Below are positions 35,706 through 47,987 of a stretch of 64,000 bases of DNA, piece after piece. The translations under genes were made by a program, and so were the position numbers. The DNA is taken from positions 60,927,501 through 60,991,500 of the forward strand of contig NC_134120.1 of NCBI RefSeq assembly GCF_040939455.1. Reading direction: 5' to 3'. Origin of the DNA: Microcebus murinus (lineage: Eukaryota; Chordata; Mammalia; Primates; Cheirogaleidae). The notes under the pieces are model-generated. The model saw only the letters and a program-made list of their open reading frames with translations. It was not told the DNA's origin and searched no databases. Position 1 is the stretch's first letter. Each line of letters opens with the position of its first letter.

Positions 35706-36040
35706 TTTTTTTTTTTTTTTTTTTGAGACAGAGTCTCGGTTTGTTGCCCAGGCTAGAGTGAGTGCCGTGGCGTCAGCCTAGCTCACAGCAACTTCAAACT
35801 CCTGGGCTCGAGTGATCCTTCTGCCTCAGCCTCCCGGGTAGCTGGGACTGCAGGCATGCGCCACCATGCCCCGCTAATTTTTTATATATATATCAGTTGG
35901 CCAATTAATTTCTTTCTATTTATAGTAGAGACGGGGTCTCGCTCTTGCTCAGGCTGGTTTTGAACTCCTGACCTTGAGCAATCCGCCCGCCTCGGCCTCC
36001 CAAGAGCTAGGATTACAGGCGTGAGCCACAGCGCCCGGCC
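35706..36040 (-). mobile_element. Array Alu, unit 9
   Basis: Same insertion; target duplication at 35697-35705 and 36041-36049. Confidence 0.93.
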
Positions 36041-36131
36041 GGATTCATTATTTTTAAAAAGTGTCTCTTATCTCTATTATTGCATTTTCTTTTCTCTCTC
36101 TTTTCAAGCAGATGATGGGAGTCCAAGTTTT

Positions 36132-38005
36132 AAGGTGACATGTGTTGCCCGTGCCCCCCTCCCCCCCCCCGTGTTCTTATTCATTTACCTCTCATGTTGC
36201 TCCAGCATATTGTGGGGGCACCAATGTTAAGGTCGGGTGCGTTGCCCTCTCCCAGCCTCCCCCCTCGGGTCAGAGCTTCAAGTGCGCCCATCCCCCAGTC
36301 GGTGCGCACCCACCCCATTCCTAATGGATGTGTATGCCCATCCCCTCCCCCCACCCGCCCGACACCCACCCGAAGAAGGTGATTCCTCTGTGTCCACTTA
36401 GGTGTCCATCGGTTCGTACCCATTTGCTGGTGAGCGCGAGCACGTGGTGCTCGTGTGTCCATTCTTGGGATACTTGGCTTACTGGAACGGGTTCCAGCTC
36501 TGGCCAGGAGAACCACGAGAGGTGCCCCCTCACCGCTGCTCCTCATAGCCGAATAGCACTCCGTGGTGTCCACGCGCCACATTTTATTTACCCACTCGTG
36601 GGTCGATGGGCACTCGGGTGGCTTCCAGGTCTTTGCGATTGTGACTTGTGCCCTGACTCTAACCCTAACCCTTACCCAGCCCGTCTCCTCCACGGCCCCT
36701 GCCTGACTGACTCCTTCCCGCCCGGCCTGTCACCTGTCACCGTCCTCTGCCCCTGCCTGACACGCTCCTCCCCGCCCGGGCCGTCACCGTCCTCGGCCCC
36801 TGCCTGACGGGGCTCCTCCGTCGCCTGGGCCTTCCAAGGGCTTGGTGTGGACGCTGGTTCCAGGACGCCCTCCCAGGAACCCGGTAGCAGGGCGGCCGCA
36901 GCGTCTCGCGCAACCCAACCGTCCGCCGGCTGGCCGCCGTCGCTAAGTGGCCTGCGGGGGACGTGCTCCCGCTGTGCCGTGGGGGCCCAGCCTGGTGTCT
37001 TCTCTGAGGCCCCACGGCTGCCGCTCCCCGCAAGGGGATAGCCGCGGAGGTGGGGACCGCCTCCTCGTGGGGACGTACACCCAGCTCTCCACGTCGGATT
37101 CCGGGGCTCTCTGTCCTGCCAGAAGGCCCAGCTGGCCTGCGGGTCCTTAGAGTGGCAAAAACATCCGAAAACTGAGATTGAGGGTCCGGTGGGTGTCTGC
37201 ACTTTTGTGCTGGGCACCCCAGGGAGGCCCGGGGGCTGGCTGGACAATGCGGTCTGCTGGGCTGGGGGGGGTTTGGAGGAGCAACTGATGCCCTTTGCAC
37301 TTTGGGTAGCAAGTGTCTGAGGTGTCTCTGGGCCCTGTGCCATGTGGGGGCGGGGGCGGGGGCGGGGTGGGAGGAGGAGGAGGAGGTGGGAAGGGCCGTG
37401 GCCTGCAGTCGTGTTCCCCGGGGTGGCACAGCATGTGGCTTCTTCCACAGGCTGCTTGGCCTGGGCTCCCTGCACCTGGGCCTTTGGAGGACTGGCCCTG
37501 TGCTTGCCAACACTTCCTGCAGGGACCCAGAGCTGGGAGGTTGCATCTCTCAGCCCTGGGTCGGGCAGAGCCCCAGCGGGCCATGCCCACAACCTCTCTC
37601 AGCACGGGTCCCCCAGAAGGCTCCTTTGGGACCAGGATTCTCTTGCGGGTGACTCTTTAAGGTCTGGCCCCTGGATGGAGGGGCACCAGGAGTAGAGGAG
37701 CAGGAAGGGGAAGGGGGTGGCCATGCGAGGGGACACTTTCAGGCCAAGTCCCAGCTTCAGCCTGATCCTCCTGGGAACCCCGGGGTGGACATCACACCTC
37801 CTGGTTGCCCCGCTCTGAGACAAGGAGCCGGGCTTCGCATTCCCACAGCAGCCAGTCGTGGGCTGAGGACACCTGGGGCGTTGGGAACTCCCTGGCTTCT
37901 CCTTGGATTAACATCTGGAGCTGCTTGTGAATTGTGCCGCCACACACACCCGAGTGCAGGTGTCTTCTGCACAGACTGCGGGCCTCGCTCTTCTGAATGC
38001 CGCTA
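36132..38005 (-). mobile_element. Interrupted L1 relic, unit 9
   Basis: Part A 36132-36652 (longer C-run), part B 37925-38005. The insert is 18 bp shorter because of the contracted GGA tract. Confidence 0.7.
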
Positions 38006-39071
38006 GCTCGCCACCCACCCACGGGAGAACCTGGTCAGGGTACTTTCTCTCAGGGGCAGACTCTCATCCGGGCGGGGGGCTACCGGTGTCTCTGTTTGCT
38101 CCTTTCTTTCTTCCATTTCGGGAAAGGCTTCCTTACTGGGTGTGGAAATCTCCTATGCCTTTCCTCGCCTATTCTGTCGGCTCTAAAATTCTCTTTCGGT
38201 TGCCACCCTCACAGATGGATTAGGAAACTCTTTGCGGTGCACTCATTAGTGAAATGACCTCAATGACGCTGGAATCCAATATCTAATCGCCGATTTTTAG
38301 CGAGTCCACACGCCAGGGTGGTTGGGGTCCAATGCAGCCCCGGCCAGGCCCAGGCCCCTTGGACTGGGCCACAGGAGGACACAGAGGAGGGTCCCGGCCC
38401 CCACGGTAGCGGTGCGGGCAGTTCTCCAAGGGCTTGGGTGTTTTCCAGAGGGAGGAGATGGAGGGGACTGATTTCTTCAGCGCCCCACAGACCACGCCAC
38501 CCCACCCCACCCATGGGACACATCCCGAGAGAGAGAGACGCCCCATACACTGGCTCCCCTCCCCCGTGCGCTGTGCCCCAGCCCTGGCCCGGGGGAATAG
38601 GCGGCCGCGGGGCCACAGGGTGGGGGGCACAGCTGAAAGGGGTTGTGGGGGAGGGCGGCCCCTGGCTGGGGTCAAAGGGCGAGCGCCCCGCCCCGCCCAC
38701 CCGCCCGTGCGCAGTCAGCGGCCCTGGAGGCGCGCTGGGGGTGGGGGGCGGGGAGGTGAAGGAGGCCAGGCGAGGAGAGGAGGGGGGCTGGAAGGTCTCC
38801 ACCTTGGCGGGTCCAGCCGTGGAGGCGCATCTTGTGTGAGTGTGAGTGAGTGAGTGAGTGTGAGTGTGAGTGTGTGTGTATAGAGAGACAGCCCCCAACC
38901 CCGGCCCGCCGCTCCCTGCCCGCCCCGCCTGTCACCCCGTCCCTCGGAGCCCACGGGACCCGGCCGGCGAACTCAACAGGCCCGGCCCGGCGCGGGGCCT
39001 GGGGCGGGAGGAGGCGGCGGGGAAGCGCAGAGAGGCTCGGCTTCTCGAGCGGGGCAGGGGCGCCCTCCGCC

Positions 39072-39192
39072 GTCCACGACCACACCACCCCGAACGCGCC
39101 CGATCCCGTCTGGTCTCGGAAGCTAAGCAGGGTCGGGCCTGGTTAGAACTTGGATGGGAGACCGCCCGGGAATACCGGGTGCCGTAGGCTTC
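39072..39192 (+). rRNA. RNA5S: 5S rRNA-like gene, copy 10
   Basis: Array consensus gene body and terminator. Confidence 0.9.
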
Positions 39193-39645
39193 TTCTTCTT
39201 TTTTTTTTTTTTTTGCCTCTGGTTCTGTCGCGTTTCTGGGAGTGCGGGGGCGGCCCGGGGTGGGGGTGACCCCCACCCTCAGCGCCCGCCGCGGTGCCTG
39301 GCGCCCCAGCCCGCACCGTGGGGCCTCCTCTTGTCCCGAGCCGTGACACCGCCGCCACGCGGCAGCATGCGTGGCTTCTGGACAGTCAGGTCTCAGACCA
39401 AAGGTCTGCTCTGTGGGAGCCGACACGCTGGAGGAAACCTTGAGAGTCTGAGAGGGGAGGGAGTTCCAGAAGAAGGCCTGGATGTCATTTTGAGGGAGTA
39501 TGTGACCAGAACTCGTCCCGTTGCTTTTGGGGTTCTATGGGCTACACGTAGGAATCTTTGGTGGTGGCACCTGATGTTCGGGCATCCGGAGTCACACCCA
39601 GACCTGCTCCACAGGCCTCCTTTTACTTTTCTCTTCGGATTCATT

Positions 39646-39979
39646 TTTTTTTTTTTTTTTTTTGAGACAGAGTCTCGGTTTGTTGCCCAGGCTAGAGTGA
39701 GTGCCGTGGCGTCAGCCTAGCTCACAGCAACTTCAAACTCCTGGGCTCGAGTGATCCTTCTGCCTCAGCCTCCCGAGTAGCTGGGACTGCAGGCATGCGC
39801 CACCATGCCCCGCTAATTTTTTATATATATATCAGTTGGCCAATTAATTTCTTTCTATTTATAGTAGAGACGGGGTCTCGCTCTTGCTCAGGCTGGTTTT
39901 GAACTCCTGACCTTGAGCAATCCGCCCGCCTCGGCCTCCCAAGAGCTAGGATTACAGGCGTGAGCCACAGCGCCCGGCC
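39646..39979 (-). mobile_element. Array Alu, unit 10 (A allele at 39776)
   Basis: Same insertion; target duplication at 39637-39645 and 39980-39988. It shares the A allele with unit 6. Confidence 0.93.
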
Positions 39980-40070
39980 GGATTCATTATTTTTAAAAAG
40001 TGTCTCTTATCTCTATTATTGCATTTTCTTTTCTCTCTCTTTTCAAGCAGATGATGGGAGTCCAAGTTTT

Positions 40071-41962
40071 AAGGTGACATGTGTTGCCCGTGCCCCCCTC
40101 CCCCCCCCCGTGTTCTTATTCATTTACCTCTCATGTTGCTCCAGCATATTGTGGGGGCACCAATGTTAAGGTCGGGTGCGTTGCCCTCTCCCAGCCTCCC
40201 CCCTCGGGTCAGAGCTTCAAGTGCGCCCATCCCCCAGTCGGTGCGCACCCACCCCATTCCTAATGGATGTGTATGCCCATCCCCTCCCCCCACCCGCCCG
40301 ACACCCACCCGAAGAAGGTGATTCCTCTGTGTCCACTTAGGTGTCCATCGGTTCGTACCCATTTGCTGGTGAGCGCGAGCACGTGGTGCTCGTGTGTCCA
40401 TTCTTGGGATACTTGGCTTACTGGAACGGGTTCCAGCTCTGGCCAGGAGAACCACGAGAGGTGCCCCCTCACCGCTGCTCCTCATAGCCGAATAGCACTC
40501 CGTGGTGTCCACGCGCCACATTTTATTTACCCACTCGTGGGTCGATGGGCACTCGGGTGGCTTCCAGGTCTTTGCGATTGTGACTTGTGCCCTGACTCTA
40601 ACCCTAACCCTTACCCAGCCCGTCTCCTCCACGGCCCCTGCCTGACTGACTCCTTCCCGCCCGGCCTGTCACCTGTCACCGTCCTCTGCCCCTGCCTGAC
40701 ACGCTCCTCCCCGCCCGGGCCGTCACCGTCCTCGGCCCCTGCCTGACGGGGCTCCTCCGTCGCCTGGGCCTTCCAAGGGCTTGGTGTGGACGCTGGTTCC
40801 AGGACGCCCTCCCAGGAACCCGGTAGCAGGGCGGCCGCAGCGTCTCGCGCAACCCAACCGTCCGCCGGCTGGCCGCCGTGGCTAAGTGGCCTGCGGGGGA
40901 CGTGCTCCCGCTGTGCCGTGGGGGCCCAGCCTGGTGTCTTCTCTGAGGCCCCACGGCTGCCGCTCCCCGCAAGGGGATAGCCGCGGAGGTGGGGACCGCC
41001 TCCTCGTGGGGACGTACACCCAGCTCTCCACGTCGGATTCCGGGGCTCTCTGTCCTGCCAGAAGGCCCAGCTGGCCTGCGGGTCCTTAGAGTGGCAAAAA
41101 CATCCGAAAACTGAGATTGAGGGTCCGGTGGGTGTCTGCACTTTTGTGCTGGGCACCCCAGGGAGGCCCGGGGGCTGGCTGGACAATGCGGTCTGCTGGG
41201 CTGGGGGGGGTTTGGAGGAGCAACTGATGCCCTTTGCACTTTGGGTAGCAAGTGTCTGAGGTGTCTCTGGGCCCTGTGCCATGTGGGGGCGGGGGCGGGG
41301 GCGGGGTGGGAGGAGGAGGAGGAGGAGGAGGAGGAGGAGGAGGTGGGAAGGGCCGTGGCCTGCAGTCGTGTTCCCCGGGGTGGCACAGCATGTGGCTTCT
41401 TCCACAGGCTGCTTGGCCTGGGCTCCCTGCACCTGGGCCTTTGGAGGACTGGCCCTGTGCTTGCCAACACTTCCTGCAGGGACCCAGAGCTGGGAGGTTG
41501 CATCTCTCAGCCCTGGGTCGGGCAGAGCCCCAGCGGGCCATGCCCACAACCTCTCTCAGCACGGGTCCCCCAGAAGGCTCCTTTGGGACCAGGATTCTCT
41601 TGCGGGTGACTCTTTAAGGTCTGGCCCCTGGATGGAGGGGCACCAGGAGTAGAGGAGCAGGAAGGGGAAGGGGGTGGCCATGCGAGGGGACACTTTGAGG
41701 CCAAGTCCCAGCTTCAGCCTGATCCTCCTGGGAACCCCGGGGTGGACATCACACCTCCTGGTTGCCCCGCTCTGAGACAAGGAGCCGGGCTTCGCATTCC
41801 CACAGCAGCCAGTCGTGGGCTGAGGACACCTGGGGCGTTGGGAACTCCCTGGCTTCTCCTTGGATTAACATCTGGAGCTGCTTGTGAATTGTGCCGCCAC
41901 ACACACCCGAGTGCAGGTGTCTTCTGCACAGACTGCGGGCCTCGCTCTTCTGAATGCCGCTA
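40071..41962 (-). mobile_element. Interrupted L1 relic, unit 10
   Basis: Part A 40071-40591 (longer C-run), part B 41882-41962. Confidence 0.7.
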
Positions 41963-43030
41963 GCTCGCCACCCACCCACGGGAGAACCTGGTCAGGGTAC
42001 TTTCTCTCAGGGGCAGACTCTCATCCGGGCGGGGGGCTACCGGTGTCTCTGTTTGCTCCTTTCTTTCTTCCATTTCGGGAAAGGCTTCCTTACTGGGTGT
42101 GGAAATCTCCTATGCCTTTCCTCGCCTATTCTGTCGGCTCTAAAATTCTCTTTCGGTTGCCACCCTCACAGATGGATTAGGAAACTCTTTGCGGTGCACT
42201 CATTAGTGAAATGACCTCAATGACACTGGAATCCAATATCTAATCGCCGATTTTTAGCGAGTCCACACGCCAGGGTGGTTGGGGTCCAATGCAGCCCCGG
42301 CCAGGCCCAGGCCCCTTGGACTGGGCCACAGGAGGACACAGAGGAGGGTCCCGGCCCCCACGGTAGCGGTGCGGGCAGTTCTCCAAGGGCTTGGGTGTTT
42401 TCCAGAGGGAGGAGATGGAGGGGACTGATTTCTTCAGCGCCCCACAGACCACGCCACCCCACCCCACCCATGGGACACATCCCGAGAGAGAGAGAGACGC
42501 CCCATACACTGGCTCCCCTCCCCCGTGCGCTGTGCCCCAGCCCTGGCCCGGGGGAATAGGCGGCCGCGGGGCCACAGGGTGGGGGGCACAGCTGAAAGGG
42601 GTTGTGGGGGAGGGCGGCCCCTGGCTGGGGTCAAAGGGCGAGCGCCCCGCCCCGCCCACCCGCCCGTGCGCAGTCAGCGGCCCCGGAGGCGCGCTGGGGG
42701 TGGGGGGCGGGGAGGTGAAGGAGGCCAGGCGAGGAGAGGAGGGGGGCTGGAAGGTCTCCACCTTGGCGGGTCCAGCCGTGGAGGCGCATCTTGTGTGAGT
42801 GTGAGTGAGTGAGTGAGTGTGAGTGTGAGTGTGTGTGTATAGAGAGACAGCCCCCAACCCCGGCCCGCCGCTCCCTGCCCGCCCCGCCTGTCACCCCGTC
42901 CCTCGGAGCCCACGGGACCCGGCCGGCGAACTCAACAGGCCCGGCCCGGCGCGGGGCCTGGGGCGGGAGGAGGCGGCGGGGAAGCGCAGAGAGGCTCGGC
43001 TTCTCGAGCGGGGCAGGGGCGCCCTCCGCC

Positions 43031-43151
43031 GTCCACGACCACACCACCCCGAACGCGCCCGATCCCGTCTGGTCTCGGAAGCTAAGCAGGGTCGGGCCTG
43101 GTTAGAACTTGGATGGGAGACCGCCCGGGAATACCGGGTGCCGTAGGCTTC
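43031..43151 (+). rRNA. RNA5S: 5S rRNA-like gene, copy 11
   Basis: Array consensus gene body and terminator. Confidence 0.9.
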
Positions 43152-43604
43152 TTCTTCTTTTTTTTTTTTTTTTGCCTCTGGTTCTGTCGCGTTTCTGGGA
43201 GTGCGGGGGCGGCCCGGGGTGGGGGTGACCCCCACCCTCAGCGCCCGCCGCGGTGCCTGGCGCCCCAGCCCGCACCGTGGGGCCTCCTCTTGTCCCGAGC
43301 CGTGACACCGCCGCCACGCGGCAGCATGCGTGGCTTCTGGACAGTCAGGTCTCAGACCAAAGGTCTGCTCTGTGGGAGCCGACACGCTGGAGGAAACCTT
43401 GAGAGTCTGAGAGGGGAGGGAGTTCCAGAAGAAGGCCTGGATGTCATTTTGAGGGAGTATGTGACCAGAACTCGTCCCGTTGCTTTTGGGGTTCTATGGG
43501 CTACACGTAGGAATCTTTGGTGGTGGCACCTGATGTTCGGGCATCCGGAGTCACACCCAGACCTGCTCCACAGGCCTCCTTTTACTTTTCTCTTCGGATT
43601 CATT

Positions 43605-43938
43605 TTTTTTTTTTTTTTTTTTGAGACAGAGTCTCGGTTTGTTGCCCAGGCTAGAGTGAGTGCCGTGGCGTCAGCCTAGCTCACAGCAACTTCAAACTCC
43701 TGGGCTCGAGTGATCCTTCTGCCTCAGCCTCCCGGGTAGCTGGGACTGCAGGCATGCGCCACCATGCCCCGCTAATTTTTTATATATATATCAGTTGGCC
43801 AATTAATTTCTTTCTATTTATAGTAGAGACGGGGTCTCGCTCTTGCTCAGGCTGGTTTTGAACTCCTGACCTTGAGCAATCCGCCCGCCTCGGCCTCCCA
43901 AGAGCTAGGATTACAGGCGTGAGCCACAGCGCCCGGCC
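43605..43938 (-). mobile_element. Array Alu, unit 11
   Basis: Same insertion; target duplication at 43596-43604 and 43939-43947. Confidence 0.93.
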
Positions 43939-44029
43939 GGATTCATTATTTTTAAAAAGTGTCTCTTATCTCTATTATTGCATTTTCTTTTCTCTCTCTT
44001 TTCAAGCAGATGATGGGAGTCCAAGTTTT

Positions 44030-45921
44030 AAGGTGACATGTGTTGCCCGTGCCCCCCTCCCCCCCCCCGTGTTCTTATTCATTTACCTCTCATGTTGCTC
44101 CAGCATATTGTGGGGGCACCAATGTTAAGGTCGGGTGCGTTGCCCTCTCCCAGCCTCCCCCCTCGGGTCAGAGCTTCAAGTGCGCCCATCCCCCAGTCGG
44201 TGCGCACCCACCCCATTCCTAATGGATGTGTATGCCCATCCCCTCCCCCCACCCGCCCGACACCCACCCGAAGAAGGTGATTCCTCTGTGTCCACTTAGG
44301 TGTCCATCGGTTCGTACCCATTTGCTGGTGAGCGCGAGCACGTGGTGCTCGTGTGTCCATTCTTGGGATACTTGGCTTACTGGAACGGGTTCCAGCTCTG
44401 GCCAGGAGAACCACGAGAGGTGCCCCCTCACCGCTGCTCCTCATAGCCGAATAGCACTCCGTGGTGTCCACGCGCCACATTTTATTTACCCACTCGTGGG
44501 TCGATGGGCACTCGGGTGGCTTCCAGGTCTTTGCGATTGTGACTTGTGCCCTGACTCTAACCCTAACCCTTACCCAGCCCGTCTCCTCCACGGCCCCTGC
44601 CTGACTGACTCCTTCCCGCCCGGCCTGTCACCTGTCACCGTCCTCTGCCCCTGCCTGACACGCTCCTCCCCGCCCGGGCCGTCACCGTCCTCGGCCCCTG
44701 CCTGACGGGGCTCCTCCGTCGCCTGGGCCTTCCAAGGGCTTGGTGTGGACGCTGGTTCCAGGACGCCCTCCCAGGAACCCGGTAGCAGGGCGGCCGCAGC
44801 GTCTCGCGCAACCCAACCGTCCGCCGGCTGGCCGCCGTGGCTAAGTGGCCTGCGGGGGACGTGCTCCCGCTGTGCCGTGGGGGCCCAGCCTGGTGTCTTC
44901 TCTGAGGCCCCACGGCTGCCGCTCCCCGCAAGGGGATAGCCGCGGAGGTGGGGACCGCCTCCTCGTGGGGACGTACACCCAGCTCTCCACGTCGGATTCC
45001 GGGGCTCTCTGTCCTGCCAGAAGGCCCAGCTGGCCTGCGGGTCCTTAGAGTGGCAAAAACATCCGAAAACTGAGATTGAGGGTCCGGTGGGTGTCTGCAC
45101 TTTTGTGCTGGGCACCCCAGGGAGGCCCGGGGGCTGGCTGGACAATGCGGTCTGCTGGGCTGGGGGGGGTTTGGAGGAGCAACTGATGCCCTTTGCACTT
45201 TGGGTAGCAAGTGTCTGAGGTGTCTCTGGGCCCTGTGCCATGTGGGGGCGGGGGCGGGGGCGGGGTGGGAGGAGGAGGAGGAGGAGGAGGAGGAGGAGGA
45301 GGTGGGAAGGGCCGTGGCCTGCAGTCGTGTTCCCCGGGGTGGCACAGCATGTGGCTTCTTCCACAGGCTGCTTGGCCTGGGCTCCCTGCACCTGGGCCTT
45401 TGGAGGACTGGCCCTGTGCTTGCCAACACTTCCTGCAGGGACCCAGAGCTGGGAGGTTGCATCTCTCAGCCCTGGGTCGGGCAGAGCCCCAGCGGGCCAT
45501 GCCCACAACCTCTCTCAGCACGGGTCCCCCAGAAGGCTCCTTTGGGACCAGGATTCTCTTGCGGGTGACTCTTTAAGGTCTGGCCCCTGGATGGAGGGGC
45601 ACCAGGAGTAGAGGAGCAGGAAGGGGAAGGGGGTGGCCATGCGAGGGGACACTTTCAGGCCAAGTCCCAGCTTCAGCCTGATCCTCCTGGGAACCCCGGG
45701 GTGGACATCACACCTCCTGGTTGCCCCGCTCTGAGACAAGGAGCCGGGCTTCGCATTCCCACAGCAGCCAGTCGTGGGCTGAGGACACCTGGGGCGTTGG
45801 GAACTCCCTGGCTTCTCCTTGGATTAACATCTGGAGCTGCTTGTGAATTGTGCCGCCACACACACCCGAGTGCAGGTGTCTTCTGCACAGACTGCGGGCC
45901 TCGCTCTTCTGAATGCCGCTA
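44030..45921 (-). mobile_element. Interrupted L1 relic, unit 11
   Basis: Part A 44030-44550, part B 45841-45921. Confidence 0.7.
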
Positions 45922-46989
45922 GCTCGCCACCCACCCACGGGAGAACCTGGTCAGGGTACTTTCTCTCAGGGGCAGACTCTCATCCGGGCGGGGGGCTACC
46001 GGTGTCTCTGTTTGCTCCTTTCTTTCTTCCATTTCGGGAAAGGCTTCCTTACTGGGTGTGGAAATCTCCTATGCCTTTCCTCGCCTATTCTGTCGGCTCT
46101 AAAATTCTCTTTCGGTTGCCACCCTCACAGATGGATTAGGAAACTCTTTGCGGTGCACTCATTAGTGAAATGACCTCAATGACGCTGGAATCCAATATCT
46201 AATCGCCGATTTTTAGCGAGTCCACACGCCAGGGTGGTTGGGGTCCAATGCAGCCCCGGCCAGGCCCAGGCCCCTTGGACTGGGCCACAGGAGGACACAG
46301 AGGAGGGTCCCGGCCCCCACGGTAGCGGTGCGGGCAGTTCTCCAAGGGCTTGGGTGTTTTCCAGAGGGAGGAGATGGAGGGGACTGATTTCTTCAGCGCC
46401 CCACAGACCACGCCACCCCACCCCACCCATGGGACACATCCCGAGAGAGAGAGAGACGCCCCATACACTGGCTCCCCTCCCCCGTGCGCTGTGCCCCAGC
46501 CCTGGCCCGGGGGAATAGGCGGCCGCGGGGCCACAGGGTGGGGGGCACAGCTGAAAGGGGTTGTGGGGGAGGGCGGCCCCTGGCTGGGGTCAAAGGGCGA
46601 GCGCCCCGCCCCGCCCACCCGCCCGTGCGCAGTCAGCGGCCCCGGAGGCGCGCTGGGGGTGGGGGGCGGGGAGGTGAAGGAGGCCAGGCGAGGAGAGGAG
46701 GGGGGCTGGAAGGTCTCCACCTTGGCGGGTCCAGCCGTGGAGGCGCATCTTGTGTGAGTGTGAGTGAGTGAGTGAGTGTGAGTGTGAGTGTGTGTGTATA
46801 GAGAGACAGCCCCCAACCCCGGCCCGCCGCTCCCTGCCCGCCCCGCCGGTCACCCCGTCCCTCGGAGCCCACGGGACCCGGCCGGCGAACTCAACAGGCC
46901 CGGCCCGGCGCGGGGCCTGGGGCGGGAGGAGGCGGCGGGGAAGCGCAGAGAGGCTCGGCTTCTCGAGCGGGGCAGGGGCGCCCTCCGCC

Positions 46990-47110
46990 GTCCACGACCA
47001 CACCACCCCGAACGCGCCCGATCCCGTCTGGTCTCGGAAGCTAAGCAGGGTCGGGCCTGGTTAGAACTTGGATGGGAGACCGCCCGGGAATACCGGGTGC
47101 CGTAGGCTTC
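46990..47110 (+). rRNA. RNA5S: 5S rRNA-like gene, copy 12
   Basis: Array consensus gene body and terminator. A T-to-G change lies 142 bp upstream (46848). Confidence 0.9.
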
Positions 47111-47563
47111 TTCTTCTTTTTTTTTTTTTTTTGCCTCTGGTTCTGTCGCGTTTCTGGGAGTGCGGGGGCGGCCCGGGGTGGGGGTGACCCCCACCCTCAG
47201 CGCCCGCCGCGGTGCCTGGCGCCCCAGCCCGCACCGTGGGGCCTCCTCTTGTCCCGAGCCGTGACACCGCCGCCACGCGGCAGCATGCGTGGCTTCTGGA
47301 CAGTCAGGTCTCAGACCAAAGGTCTGCTCTGTGGGAGCCGACACGCTGGAGGAAACCTTGAGAGTCTGAGAGGGGAGGGAGTTCCAGAAGAAGGCCTGGA
47401 TGTCATTTTGAGGGAGTATGTGACCAGAACTCGTCCCGTTGCTTTTGGGGTTCTATGGGCTACACGTAGGAATCTTTGGTGGTGGCACCTGATGTTCGGG
47501 CATCCGGAGTCACACCCAGACCTGCTCCACAGGCCTCCTTTTACTTTTCTCTTCGGATTCATT

Positions 47564-47896
47564 TTTTTTTTTTTTTTTTTGAGACAGAGTCTCGGTTTGT
47601 TGCCCAGGCTAGAGTGAGTGCCGTGGCGTCAGCCTAGCTCACAGCAACTTCAAACTCCTGGGCTCGAGTGATCCTTCTGCCTCAGCCTCCCGGGTAGCTG
47701 GGACTGCAGGCATGCGCCACCATGCCCCGCTAATTTTTTATATATATATCAGTTGGCCAATTAATTTCTTTCTATTTATAGTAGAGACGGGGTCTCGCTC
47801 TTGCTCAGGCTGGTTTTGAACTCCTGACCTTGAGCAATCCGCCCGCCTCGGCCTCCCAAGAGCTAGGATTACAGGCGTGAGCCACAGCGCCCGGCC
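47564..47896 (-). mobile_element. Array Alu, unit 12
   Basis: Same insertion with a shorter tail; target duplication at 47555-47563 and 47897-47905. Confidence 0.93.
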
Positions 47897-47987
47897 GGAT
47901 TCATTATTTTTAAAAAGTGTCTCTTATCTCTATTATTGCATTTTCTTTTCTCTCTCTTTTCAAGCAGATGATGGGAGTCCAAGTTTT

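Larger units (their letters stand above)
35132..39071 (+). repeat. Unit 9, 3,940 bp, contracted GGA tract
   Basis: The GGA tract near 37370 has 5 copies instead of 11, an 18-bp loss that explains most of the shorter length. There is a slightly shorter GA tract near 38527 and a private C-to-T at 38725. Confidence 0.95.
39072..43030 (+). repeat. Unit 10, 3,959 bp
   Basis: Complete unit with G/G at the diagnostic sites. It shares the Alu A allele (39776) with unit 6, four units away. A private G-to-A lies at 42225. Confidence 0.95.
43031..46989 (+). repeat. Unit 11, 3,959 bp
   Basis: Complete unit with G/C at the diagnostic sites. A private T-to-G at 46848 lies about 140 bp upstream of the next 5S copy. 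Confidence 0.95.
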
